From the NCBI RefSeq assembly GCF_014873145.1, contig NZ_JADBEK010000001.1, forward strand, positions 11,780,001 to 11,844,000: 64,000 nucleotides of DNA, written 5' to 3'. The DNA comes from Nonomuraea angiospora. GTDB lineage: Bacteria; Actinomycetota; Actinomycetes; Streptosporangiales; Streptosporangiaceae. Positions 7,723 to 15,904 of the stretch are shown piece after piece. Position numbers and translations under genes: made by a program. The notes under the pieces are model-generated. The model was not told the origin of the DNA. It ran no database searches and saw only the letters and a list, made by a program, of their open reading frames with translations. Numbering within the stretch: the stretch's first letter is position 1; each line of letters opens with the position of its first letter.

Positions 7723-8880
7723 GTGCTGACCACCGCGTGCGTGGCGCTGTCCTCCTCCTTGGCCTCGTTGGCCTTCGTCGCCGGCTACGGGCTCGCCCGC
7801 GCCCGGTGGCGCCTCGTGGCGCTGCCGGAGGGCCGTAGATCGGACGAGGCGACGTTCACGACGCTGCACATCGCCGCGATGGCCGCCCCCGCCCTGCGGA
7901 CCGGGCTCAACCGCGACTCCGCCCGCAAGGCCGTACGGCACCTGCGCACGCTGCTCGGCACCCAGGCCGTCGCGATCACCTCGACCGAGGCCGCGCTGGC
8001 CTGGGAGGGGCCGTGCACCGACGACGTGCTCACCTACGCCCGGGCCGCCCTGGCGGCGGGGCGGCCCCAGGTGTTCGCCGGCGAGCCGCACGGCGCGGTC
8101 GTGGTGCCGCTGACGGTGGACGGCACGGTCGTGGGCACGCTGGCGGCCTTCGACGACGAGGTGAGCGCCGCGCTCGTGCGCACCGTCACGGAGGTCGCCC
8201 GCTGGGTGTCGGGCCAGTTGGAGCTCGCCGACCTGGACGCCTCGCGGCGGCGCGCGCTGGAGGCGGAGATGCGCGCGCTGCGGGCGCAGATCTCGCCGCA
8301 CTTCGTCTACAACGCGCTCACGACGATCGCCTCGTTCGTCCGCACGAACCCCAAGCGCGCCCGCGAGCTCCTGCTCGACTTCGCCGACTTCTCCCGGTAC
8401 GCGCTGCGCCGGGCGCACGACTTCACGACCCTGGCCGACGAGCTGACCTGCGTCGACCGCTACCTCCTGCTGGAACGTGCCAGATTCGGCGACAAGCTGC
8501 GCTTCACCATGCAGGTGGCGCCCGAGGTGCTGCCCGTACCCGTGCCGTTCCTGTGCCTGCAGCCGCTCGTCGAGAACGCCATCAAGCACGGCATGCGGGG
8601 CCGCGGCGGCGCCGGCGAGGTGCGGGTCGTGGTGCGCGACGCGGGCCCGGAGGCGCACATCACGGTCGAGGACGACGGCGCGGGCATGGACCCGGAGTGC
8701 GCGCGGCGGATGCTCGACGAGGACCCGGCCCGCGAGGGCAGCGGCATCGGGCTGGCCAACGTGGACCTGCGGATGCGCCAGATCTACGGCGACGGCTACG
8801 GGCTCGTCGTGGAGACGGCGCTGGGCGCGGGCACCAAGGTGCGGCTGCGGGTGCCCAAGAGCCAGCTTAGCTCGTTGTAG
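7723..8880 (+). CDS. LytS/YehU-family sensor histidine kinase
   Basis: A His_kinase (PF06580-type) sensor of about 385 residues. One N-terminal membrane helix is followed by a GAF-like region (about residues 40-165), then RAQISPHFVYNALTTI with the predicted phospho-His193. The ATPase part has PFLCLQPLVENAIKHG (N box) and VEDDGAGMD...GSGIGLANV (G boxes). The start is uncertain: the frame is open from a TTG at 7705, and GTG 7723 is my preference. It precedes a LytTR regulator, a small membrane protein and a symporter. In several bacteria this arrangement means control of solute or carboxylate uptake. Confidence 0.9.
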   Translation: MLTTACVALSSSLASLAFVAGYGLARARWRLVALPEGRRSDEATFTTLHIAAMAAPALRTGLNRDSARKAVRHLRTLLGTQAVAITSTEAALAWEGPCTDDVLTYARAALAAGRPQVFAGEPHGAVVVPLTVDGTVVGTLAAFDDEVSAALVRTVTEVARWVSGQLELADLDASRRRALEAEMRALRAQISPHFVYNALTTIASFVRTNPKRARELLLDFADFSRYALRRAHDFTTLADELTCVDRYLLLERARFGDKLRFTMQVAPEVLPVPVPFLCLQPLVENAIKHGMRGRGGAGEVRVVVRDAGPEAHITVEDDGAGMDPECARRMLDEDPAREGSGIGLANVDLRMRQIYGDGYGLVVETALGAGTKVRLRVPKSQLSSL

Positions 8881-8946
8881 TCATTTCATTACGCTGAGCT
8901 GGCGTGTCGCTTGTGACCTTTGCTTTCATACGGCAGCGTGGAGGAC

Positions 8947-9687
8947 ATGCTGAGAGTCCTGGCCGTCGACGACGAGGTCCCCGCTCTGGAGGAGCTCGCC
9001 TACCTGCTGCGCCAGGACGAACGGATCGAACACGTCGCGACCGCCGCCGACGGCGTCACGGCGCTGCAGGACATGGTGCAGATGATCGGCGGGGGCGAGC
9101 GGCTCGACGGGGTGTTCCTCGACATCCGCATGCCCGGGCTCGACGGGCTCGACCTGGCCCGGCTGGTCGGCGGGTTCCCCAGCCCGCCCCGGCTGGTGTT
9201 CGTGACGGCGCACGAGGAGTGCGCGGTGCAGGCGTTCGAGCTGGAGGCCGTCGACTACCTGCTCAAGCCGGTCAGGGCCGAGCGCCTGGCCGAGGCCGTG
9301 CGCCGGCTGGAGGCCACCTCCCTGCCCGCGCCCGAGCCCGGCCAGGACGAGGTGATCCCGGTCGAGCTGGGCGGGCGCACCAGGTTCGTGCCGCAGCAGG
9401 CGGTCTGGTTCGCCGAGGCCAAGGGCGACTACGTGCGGCTGCACACCGCCGACGGCAGCTACCTCGTGCGCATGTCGCTGGCCGCGCTGGAGCGGCGCTG
9501 GTCGGACGCCGGGTTCATCCGCATCCACCGCAGCACGCTGGTCTCCGGGCGGCACGTCAGCGAGCTGTGCTTCGAGGGCGGGCGGGTGACGCTCACCGTC
9601 GGCACCGAGACACTGCAGGTCAGCAGGCGGCACACCCGGCAGGTGCGCGAGCAGCTCGTACGCCACCACCGGGGCGTGATCTCGTGA
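8947..9687 (+). CDS. LytTR-family response regulator
   Basis: A 246-residue regulator with a receiver domain (acidic pair D8-D9, phospho-acceptor Asp59 in GVFLDIRMPG, Lys in YLLKPV). A C-terminal LytTR DNA-binding domain follows (about residues 140-240; VWFAEAKGDYVRLHTADGSY, FIRIHRSTLVS). ATG 8947 aligns with the usual MLRVLAVDDE start; GTG 8938 is an alternative. It pairs with the upstream LytS-type kinase. Its stop overlaps the start of the next gene by 4 nt, so the small membrane protein is translationally coupled to it. Confidence 0.92.
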   Translation: MLRVLAVDDEVPALEELAYLLRQDERIEHVATAADGVTALQDMVQMIGGGERLDGVFLDIRMPGLDGLDLARLVGGFPSPPRLVFVTAHEECAVQAFELEAVDYLLKPVRAERLAEAVRRLEATSLPAPEPGQDEVIPVELGGRTRFVPQQAVWFAEAKGDYVRLHTADGSYLVRMSLAALERRWSDAGFIRIHRSTLVSGRHVSELCFEGGRVTLTVGTETLQVSRRHTRQVREQLVRHHRGVIS

Positions 9688-9977
9688 CGGCGGAGCGGCG
9701 GGTGGTCGTCTCCCGCAGGCCGGCCGCGCTCGGGCGCTCCCGCGACCGCTTCGACCCGGACGACGGCGGGCCCGACGTGCCCGCGATCGTGGGGCGGCAG
9801 TTACGGCAGGCGCTGCTGACCGTGGGCGCCGTGGCCGCGCTGCTGGCGGGCGTCCCGGTGATCGCCGTGTGGGTGCCCGCTCCCTGGGCCTGGTTCGCGC
9901 TCTCGCTGGCCGTGCAGGGGGTCTGGGTCGTGCTGGCCGTGCTGCAGCTGAGGCGCGCGGAGCGGCTGGAAAGGTGA
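9684..9977 (+). CDS. Small two-helix membrane protein, symporter-associated
   Basis: A 97-residue protein starting at a GTG that overlaps the regulator stop (GTGA). A charged N-terminal half of about 40 residues is followed by two hydrophobic helices (ALLTVGAVAALLAGVPVIAVW and WFALSLAVQGVWVVLAVLQL) and a basic tail. In size and position it resembles the DUF485-type small proteins encoded next to acetate/solute symporters, but I see no diagnostic motif. Its 3' end lies in a 41-bp tandem duplication. It probably belongs to one operon with the kinase, regulator and symporter. Confidence 0.7.
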   Translation: MTAERRVVVSRRPAALGRSRDRFDPDDGGPDVPAIVGRQLRQALLTVGAVAALLAGVPVIAVWVPAPWAWFALSLAVQGVWVVLAVLQLRRAERLER

Positions 9978-10038
9978 GCGGGCTGCGGCTGGACCGGGCG
10001 GAGCGGCTGGAGAGATGAGCGGGCTGCGGCTGGGGCGG
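9957..10038 (+). repeat. 41-bp tandem duplication before the symporter gene
   Basis: Two imperfect copies with a 41-bp period, starting at 9957 and 9998. They share gcggagcggctgga and gagcgggctgcggctgg. The first copy contains the stop codon of the small membrane protein; the second fills most of the gap before the symporter ATG. Confidence 0.8.
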
Positions 10039-10046
10039 GCGGACGG

Positions 10047-11537
10047 ATGACCGTCGCGGTGCTGACCGGGGTCGCCTTCGTGCTGGTGCTGGGCGTCATG
10101 GTGGGCTCCGCGCGACCGCGCCGCGCCAGCGGCGTCTGCGACTTCCACGTGGCGGCCAGGGCCGTTCCGCCCTGGTGGAACGGCGCCGCCATCGCCTCCG
10201 AGGTCACCTCGGGCGCGGCCTGCCTGGGGCTGGCCGGGCTCATCGCCACCCGCGGCGGGCCGATGCTGTGGTACCCGCTGGGGGCCACGGCCGGGTTCGT
10301 CGTCATCCTCGCCCTCGTCGTCGCGCCCTTGCGGCGGTCGGGGACGTACACGCTGCCCGACTTCGCCGAGTGGCGGCTGAGATCGGCCAGGCTGCGGCGC
10401 TCGGCCACGTTCCTCGTCCTGGTGATCGGGCTGGCGTTCATGGTCGCGCAGTTCCACGCGGCCGGGGCGGTGGTGCGGCTGCTGACCGGGCTCCCGCCGT
10501 GGCTCGGGTGGGTGGCCATCGCCTCGGCGGCGCTCGTCGTGGCCTGCGGGGGCGGGCTGGGGAGCGTGACGAGCGTGCTGGCCGCGCAGTTCTGGCTGAA
10601 GCTGGTCGTGTTCGCCGGGGTGGGGGCGGTGTGCTGGTGGGGGGCGGGCGCGCGGTCCGTCACCTGGTTCGAGGGGGCGTACCGGGCCGCCGAGCCGGGG
10701 CTGGCGGGGGTGGGCGACCCGTCGCTGCCCGGCGTGCTGACCGTGCTGGTGGCCTGCGCGCTCGGCACGATGGGGCTGCCGCACGTGATCGTCCGGGTCT
10801 ACACCAACAGCGACGGGCGCGAGGCCAGGCGGTCGATCGTGGCGACGCAGGTCATGCTGGCGGTGTTCTGCGTCGTGCCGCCGCTGTACGGGCTTCTGGG
10901 GCACGGGCACGTGCACGCGGGGCCACCGGACGAGATCGTGCTGTTGCTGCCCGCCAGGCTGCTTCCAGGGCCGGTCGGTGACGCGCTCACCGGGGCGCTG
11001 GCCGCCGGGGCGTTCGCCGCCTTCCTGGCCACCACGACGGGCGTGCTGGTGGCGGTCGGGGGAGCGGTGTCGGCCTGCCTGGCCAGGGCCGGGGTCCGCG
11101 CCTTCCGCGCGGCCGTGTGCCTGGTGCTGCTGGCCGCGCTCGCCCTGACGGCGCTCACCGGGCCGCGGGCGTCGGTGGCGCTCGTCCTGCTGGGCTTCAG
11201 CCTCTCGGCGGCCACGCTCTGCCCGCTGCTGGTGCTCGGGATCTGGTGGCGGCGGCTGACGGACGCGGGGGTGGCGGCCGGGTTCGCGCTCGGCGGGGGC
11301 GTGACGGCGGTGCTGGTGGTCGAGGAGCAGGCGGGCGTGAAGATGGGCGTGCTCACGTCCAACCCCGCGCCGGTGGCGGTGCCGGTGGCGTTTGCCGCGA
11401 TGGTGATGATTTCCCTGGTCACACCGGGTCGGATGCCGCGCGGGGTGGGGCGGATGATGGCCCGGATGCACCTGCCCGAGCACCTCGCGGGCCCACGGGA
11501 CTACCGCTCGTCGCAGCACGGCGACCGCTCATCGTAA
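10047..11537 (+). CDS. Sodium/solute symporter (SSS family)
   Basis: An integral membrane transporter of 496 residues with about 13 hydrophobic helices. It is of the SSS family that includes acetate permease ActP and proline permease PutP. The N-terminal DFHVAARAVPPWWNGAAIASEVTSGAA and GTMGLPHVIVRVYTNSDGREAR segments match the ActP/MctC branch that moves monocarboxylates with Na+. The helices are shorter than in ActP, and the substrate cannot be fixed from sequence. The LytS/LytTR pair just upstream is the likely regulator of this gene. Confidence 0.88.
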   Translation: MTVAVLTGVAFVLVLGVMVGSARPRRASGVCDFHVAARAVPPWWNGAAIASEVTSGAACLGLAGLIATRGGPMLWYPLGATAGFVVILALVVAPLRRSGTYTLPDFAEWRLRSARLRRSATFLVLVIGLAFMVAQFHAAGAVVRLLTGLPPWLGWVAIASAALVVACGGGLGSVTSVLAAQFWLKLVVFAGVGAVCWWGAGARSVTWFEGAYRAAEPGLAGVGDPSLPGVLTVLVACALGTMGLPHVIVRVYTNSDGREARRSIVATQVMLAVFCVVPPLYGLLGHGHVHAGPPDEIVLLLPARLLPGPVGDALTGALAAGAFAAFLATTTGVLVAVGGAVSACLARAGVRAFRAAVCLVLLAALALTALTGPRASVALVLLGFSLSAATLCPLLVLGIWWRRLTDAGVAAGFALGGGVTAVLVVEEQAGVKMGVLTSNPAPVAVPVAFAAMVMISLVTPGRMPRGVGRMMARMHLPEHLAGPRDYRSSQHGDRSS

Positions 11538-11770
11538 CAGCACTCTCCGTATGGCGATGACTACGGACCGTTCAACGAGCTGTCCGAAAACAGGGTATCG
11601 CCCGCAAGATCGCGACCGTAGTGTTTCGGCAACGGAAAGCCACTCCGGCGCATCGGGGGGGACGAGCCGGGGGGCTCACAACAGGCCTGATGCGCCGGCT
11701 TCACCGGTGACCGCGCAGGTCACCACGGCTGCCGGGCCCCCATCCGGGGGTGGGGCCCGCCACGCCGGTC

Positions 11771-11862
11771 ACGTGAAGGGGCGCCTGCTGAGGCCCTCAG
11801 CCGGCCCCGCGATTCGGCCCTTCGGGGGCGGCCGGATCGCGCGAGCAGGCGCCCCTTTCACG
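11771..11862. terminator. Large inverted repeat between convergent genes
   Basis: The 339-bp gap 11538-11876 has no gene. It holds a 19-bp inverted repeat (acgtgaaggggcgcctgct and its complement with one bulged T) around a 54-nt loop that itself can pair (ccggcccc / ggggcggccgg). It sits between the symporter and endonuclease IV genes and is probably a bidirectional terminator. Confidence 0.65.
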
Positions 11863-11876
11863 ACGAGCCGGCCGGG

Positions 11877-12716
11877 TCAGGAGTCGCGCAGCTTCTTCAG
11901 CAGGGCGATGTCCTCGGCGTGCTTGGGCGCCTTGCCCGGCGTCTCGATGCAGATCGGCACCCCCGCCACGGCCGGGTGGCGCATGAGCTCGGCGAACGGC
12001 TGCGCGCCGATGTGGCCGGCCCCGATGTTCTCGTGCCGGTCCTTCTTGGCGCCGCACACGTCCTTGGAGTCGTTGGCGTGGATCAGCTTGAGCCGCCCGG
12101 GGGCGATCTCGTGCAGCGCGTCGAACGTCTCCTTCACCCCGCCCGGCGCCGCGAGGTCGTGGCCGGCGGCGAAGGCGTGGCAGGTGTCGAGGCAGATGCC
12201 GGCGCGCGGATGCCAGTCGAGCGCGGCCAGGTAGGGCTCGATGTCCTGGACGGTGGCGCAGAGCATGGCGCCCTGCCCCGCCATCGGCTCCAGCAGCAGG
12301 TCGGGCCCGCCGTCGGGGATCTCCTCCAGCAGCGGCAGCAGGGTCTCCCGGACCTGGCGCAGGGCGTCGTCGCGCGACTGGGTGACCGCCGAGCCCGTGT
12401 GCACCACGACCCCCTTGGCGCCGATCTCGGCGCCGCGCCGCAGCGTGTGGCGCACCAGCGCGATGGAGTTGGCCAGGGTCTCCGGGCTGGGCGAGCCGAA
12501 GTTGGCCAGATAGGGCACGTGGACGTACGCCTCGACGCCCGACTCGGCCAGCTTGGCGTCCTCCTCGGGCTTGCCCTCGGCGAGCGCCCAGGCGCGCGGG
12601 TTGGTCACGAAGACCTGGATCATCTCGGCGCCGATCTCGGCCATGTATTTCAGGCCGCCCGTCGCGAGGCCGCCCGTGACGAGCACGTGCCCGCCGATCA
12701 GGGATGTTGGGGTCAT
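11877..12716 (-). CDS. nfo: Endonuclease IV (AP endonuclease)
   Basis: A 279-residue AP endonuclease of the EndoIV/AP2 TIM-barrel family, which cuts DNA 5' to abasic sites in base excision repair. Zn-ligand motifs are present in order: VHVPYLANFGSP, VVHTGSAV, LLLEPMAGQG, CLDTCHAFAAGHD, HANDSKDVCGAKKDRHENIGAGHIG and CIETPG. ATG 12716 (MTPTSLIGGHV) matches family starts; a frame extension to 12749 is unlikely. A TACACT hexamer 10 nt upstream of the ATG suggests a very short 5' UTR. It is divergent from the urate degradation genes. Confidence 0.95.
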   Translation of the reverse strand: MTPTSLIGGHVLVTGGLATGGLKYMAEIGAEMIQVFVTNPRAWALAEGKPEEDAKLAESGVEAYVHVPYLANFGSPSPETLANSIALVRHTLRRGAEIGAKGVVVHTGSAVTQSRDDALRQVRETLLPLLEEIPDGGPDLLLEPMAGQGAMLCATVQDIEPYLAALDWHPRAGICLDTCHAFAAGHDLAAPGGVKETFDALHEIAPGRLKLIHANDSKDVCGAKKDRHENIGAGHIGAQPFAELMRHPAVAGVPICIETPGKAPKHAEDIALLKKLRDS

Positions 12717-12871
12717 GATGGCTCTCAGTGTAGGCGCACGCCCCGACATCCCGGCGCGGGCGCGTCGCCCCGCCGGTTGGATGATGACACGAAAAGTCCT
12801 GGCCGAAGGGGTGGCCGGTTCGGAGTTCTCGCGGATGGACCGGGCACGAAGCGAGTGTGTGTACTTCTGAC

Positions 12872-13368
12872 ATGCCCGACACGCTGAGCGACTTCAACGC
12901 CAGGTCCCCGGCCGGCGCCGAGGAAGCGCTGCTGGCCTGCTGCGCCTCGCGCGCCTTCGCCGCGAAGGTGGCGGCGCTGCGGCCGTACGACGACGTCGAC
13001 GAGCTCGCCGCGACCGCCGAGGCGGCAGTCCGGGACCTGGGGTGGGACGACGTGATGGAGGCGCTGCGGGCGCACCCGAGGATCGGGGAGCGGGCTGCGG
13101 GCGACGGCAGGCAGGCGTCGTGGTCGCGCCAGGAGCAGTCAGGAGTCGAGGAGGAGGCGCGCCAGGCGCTCGCCGCGGGAAACAAGCAGTACGAGGACCG
13201 GTTCGGGCACGTCTACCTGGTCTGCGCCACCGGGCTCACCGGGGCCCAGCTGCTGGCCAGGCTGCGCGAGCGGCTGGGCAACGACGAGGAGAGCGAGCGG
13301 GCGGCCGTGCGGGGCGAGCTGGCCGCGATCACCGCGCTGCGGCTGCGCAAGCTCATGAAGGAGGGGAC

Positions 13369-13372
<4 letters not shown>
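12872..13372 (+). CDS. uraD: 2-oxo-4-hydroxy-4-carboxy-5-ureidoimidazoline (OHCU) decarboxylase
   Basis: It decarboxylates OHCU to S-allantoin, the last step of the urate oxidase pathway. The 166-residue protein has the family motif AHPRIGE with the catalytic His, WSRQEQSGV, and the NKQYEDRFGHVYLVCATG segment, where the usual F-G-F/I is conserved as RFGHVYL. ATG 12872 gives MPDTLSDF; upstream in-frame codons to 12857 are improbable. It is the first gene of the purine catabolic run, and its stop overlaps the uraH ATG (ATGA). No regulator is encoded nearby. Confidence 0.94.
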
Positions 13373-13668
<296 letters not shown>

Positions 13669-14529
13669 ATGTCCATCAAGCTCGGACCCAACCGCTACGG
13701 CAAGGCGGAGACCAGGCTCGTCCGCGTGGTCAGGGACGGCCCCGTCCACCACGTCAAGGACCTCAACGTCAGCACCTCCCTCTCCGGCGACATGGAGGCC
13801 GTCCACCTGACCGGCGACAACGCCGCCGTCCTGCCCACCGACACGCAGAAGAACACCGCGTACGCGCTGGCGAAGAAGCACGGCGTCGGCCAGATCGAGG
13901 AGTTCGCCCTCCTGCTGGCCGGGCACTTCGTGGACGGGCAGCCGACCGTCCACCACGCCAGGGTCGAGATCGACGAGTACGGGTGGACCCGCCGCGGGCC
14001 GCACTCGTTCGTCCGCGACGGCGGCGAGGTGCGCACGTGCGTCGTCCACCGCGACCGGGACGGCCGCTCCACCGTGGTGTCCGGGCTCAAGGACCTGGTG
14101 CTGATGAACACGACCGGCTCGGAGTTCCACGGCTACATCGTGGACGAGTACACCACGCTGCCGCCCACCACCGACCGCGTCCTGGCCACCGCCGTCGCCG
14201 CGCGCTGGCGGCACGCGGGGGACACGCCCTCGTACGGCAAGTCGTACGAGCAGGTGCGGCAGTGCCTGCTGGACGCGTTCGCCGACACCCACAGCCTGTC
14301 GCTCCAGCAGACCCTCTACGCCATGGGCGAGCGCGCCCTGAACACCTGTCCCGAGATCTGCGAGATCCGGCTCGCGATGCCGAACAAGCACCACTTCGCC
14401 GTGGACCTGTCGCCGTTCGGCCTGGACAACGAGAACGAGGTCTTCCACGCCGCCGACCGCCCCTACGGGCTGATCGAGGGCAGCGTGCTGCGGGAGGACG
14501 CACCCGGCGCCGGATTCGCCTGGGAGTAG
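13669..14529 (+). CDS. pucL: Urate oxidase (uricase)
   Basis: A cofactor-free uricase of 286 residues that oxidises urate to 5-hydroxyisourate and H2O2. Tunnel-fold motifs are present: NRYGKAETRLVRV with the catalytic Lys, VLPTDTQKNTAYALAKKHGV with the catalytic Thr, LKDLVLMNTTGSEFHGYIVDEYTTLPPTTDR, and NKHHFAVDL. The C-terminus (GFAWE) lacks a peroxisomal signal, as expected in bacteria. It sits directly after uraH and 5 nt before the XDH FAD-subunit gene. Confidence 0.96.
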   Translation: MSIKLGPNRYGKAETRLVRVVRDGPVHHVKDLNVSTSLSGDMEAVHLTGDNAAVLPTDTQKNTAYALAKKHGVGQIEEFALLLAGHFVDGQPTVHHARVEIDEYGWTRRGPHSFVRDGGEVRTCVVHRDRDGRSTVVSGLKDLVLMNTTGSEFHGYIVDEYTTLPPTTDRVLATAVAARWRHAGDTPSYGKSYEQVRQCLLDAFADTHSLSLQQTLYAMGERALNTCPEICEIRLAMPNKHHFAVDLSPFGLDNENEVFHAADRPYGLIEGSVLREDAPGAGFAWE

Positions 14530-14534
14530 GAGAC

Positions 14535-15431
14535 ATGGACTTCTTGCGACCCACGACGTGGGAGGAAGCGCTGGCCGCCAAGGCGGACCGGCCCGACGCG
14601 GTGCCCATCCAGGGCGGCACCGACGTCATGGTGGAGATCAACATGGACGTGCGCAGGCCCGCCGCGCTGCTCGACCTCAACCAGGTGGCCGAGCTGCGGG
14701 AGTGGGCCATGGTGGGCGGCACGGTGAGCGGCACGGTGGGCGGCACGGCGGGCGGCATGTGCCGGGTCGGGGCCGCGGTGCCGTACGCGCGGATCATCGA
14801 GGAGCTGGCCGGGCCGCTGCCGGGGCTCGCCCAGGCCGCGCGCACGGTCGGCTCGCCGCAGATCCGCAACCGCGGCTCCGTCGGCGGCAACCTCGGCGCG
14901 GCCTCGCCCGCCGGCGACAGCCACCCGCCGCTGCTGGCGGCCGGCGCGGTGGTCGAGGCGGAGTCGCGCGAGCGCGGCGTCAGGATGATCCCGGCCGACG
15001 AGTTCTACCTGGGGGTCAAGCGCAGCGCGCTGGAGCCGGACGAGCTGATCAGGGCCGTCCACGTCAGGCCCGCGACCGGCCCCCAGTACTTCTCCAAGGT
15101 CGGCACGCGCAACGCCATGGTGATCGCGGTGTGCTCGTTCGCGATCGCGCTGCACCCGGGCGAGCGGCGGGTCGGCACGGGGATCGGCTCCGCGGCGCCC
15201 ACGCCGCGCCGGGCGCTGGAGGCCGAGGAGCTGCTGGCCCGCGAGCTGGACTGGACGGCGCCGCTCGACCCGGCGCTGAGCAGGCGATTCGGCGAGCTGT
15301 GCGCGGCGGCCGCGGCGCCGATCGACGACGTACGGGGCAAGGCCGCCTACCGGGTGCACGCCATCGGCGTGATGGCCCGCCGCACGCTGGCCTGGGCCTG
15401 GAACGACCATCTGGGAAGGAGGGCCGCCTGA
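14535..15431 (+). CDS. Xanthine dehydrogenase-type FAD-binding subunit
   Basis: The medium subunit of a molybdenum hydroxylase, 298 residues, with FAD-binding motifs IQGGTDVMVEIN and RNRGSVGGNLGAASPAGDS and a C-terminal CO dehydrogenase flavoprotein domain. It passes electrons from the 2Fe-2S subunit to NAD+. Given the urate genes around it, xanthine dehydrogenase is the likely enzyme. A Gly/Thr repeat (GGTVSGTVGGTAGG, residues about 61-74) interrupts the first domain and comes from a 12-bp tandem repeat. The Mo-binding large subunit that normally completes the complex is not next to it. Confidence 0.9.
   Translation: MDFLRPTTWEEALAAKADRPDAVPIQGGTDVMVEINMDVRRPAALLDLNQVAELREWAMVGGTVSGTVGGTAGGMCRVGAAVPYARIIEELAGPLPGLAQAARTVGSPQIRNRGSVGGNLGAASPAGDSHPPLLAAGAVVEAESRERGVRMIPADEFYLGVKRSALEPDELIRAVHVRPATGPQYFSKVGTRNAMVIAVCSFAIALHPGERRVGTGIGSAAPTPRRALEAEELLARELDWTAPLDPALSRRFGELCAAAAAPIDDVRGKAAYRVHAIGVMARRTLAWAWNDHLGRRAA
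14715..14759 (+). repeat. 12-bp coding tandem repeat in the XDH FAD subunit
   Basis: Three and three-quarter copies of ggcggcacggtg-type units encode the G-G-T-V / S-G-T-V / G-G-T-A / G-G-M stretch. The frame is kept because the period is a multiple of three. Confidence 0.75.
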
Positions 15432-15904
15432 TGCGCGTCACCTTCACCGTCAACGGCCGCGAGGAGATCGCCGACGACGTCTGGGAAGGCGAGAGCCTGC
15501 TGTACGTGCTGCGCGAGCGCGTCGGGCTCCCCGGCTCCAAGAACGCCTGCGAGCAGGGCGAGTGCGGATCCTGCACGGTCTATCTCGACGGCGTGCCGGT
15601 CTGCTCCTGCCTGGTCGCCGCCGGGCAGGCCGAGGGGCGTCAGGTGCGCACCGTCGAAGGGCTGGCCGAGGAGGACCGGCTCGACCCGGTCCAGCAGGCG
15701 TTCGTGGAGTGCGGGGCCGTGCAGTGCGGGTTCTGCACGCCGGGGCTGCTGGTGCAGGCGCACGACCTGATCGCGCGGGTGGAGCGGCCCTCCGACGCGG
15801 AGATCAGGGAGGCGCTGGCCGGGAACCTGTGCCGGTGCACCGGCTACGAGAAGATCATCGAAGCGGTGCGGCTGGCCGCCGAGCGGAAGGCGGCCGCCGG
15901 GTGA
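15431..15904 (+). CDS. Xanthine dehydrogenase-type 2Fe-2S subunit
   Basis: The small iron-sulfur subunit of a molybdenum hydroxylase, 157 residues. A plant-type ferredoxin domain carries CEQGECGSC...C (first cluster). A four-helix domain carries CGFCTPG and NLCRCTGY (second cluster). It overlaps the FAD-subunit stop by one base (TGATG). Its own stop overlaps the next start (GTGA). It would move electrons from the Mo site to FAD. The large subunit must come from elsewhere, because the next gene encodes an amidohydrolase. Confidence 0.94.
   Translation: MRVTFTVNGREEIADDVWEGESLLYVLRERVGLPGSKNACEQGECGSCTVYLDGVPVCSCLVAAGQAEGRQVRTVEGLAEEDRLDPVQQAFVECGAVQCGFCTPGLLVQAHDLIARVERPSDAEIREALAGNLCRCTGYEKIIEAVRLAAERKAAAG

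Noticed and set aside
11551..12234. Plus-strand frame of 227 codons after the symporter
   Set aside because: It runs through the inverted-repeat terminator and then antisense to endonuclease IV. Its composition is that of a shadow frame.
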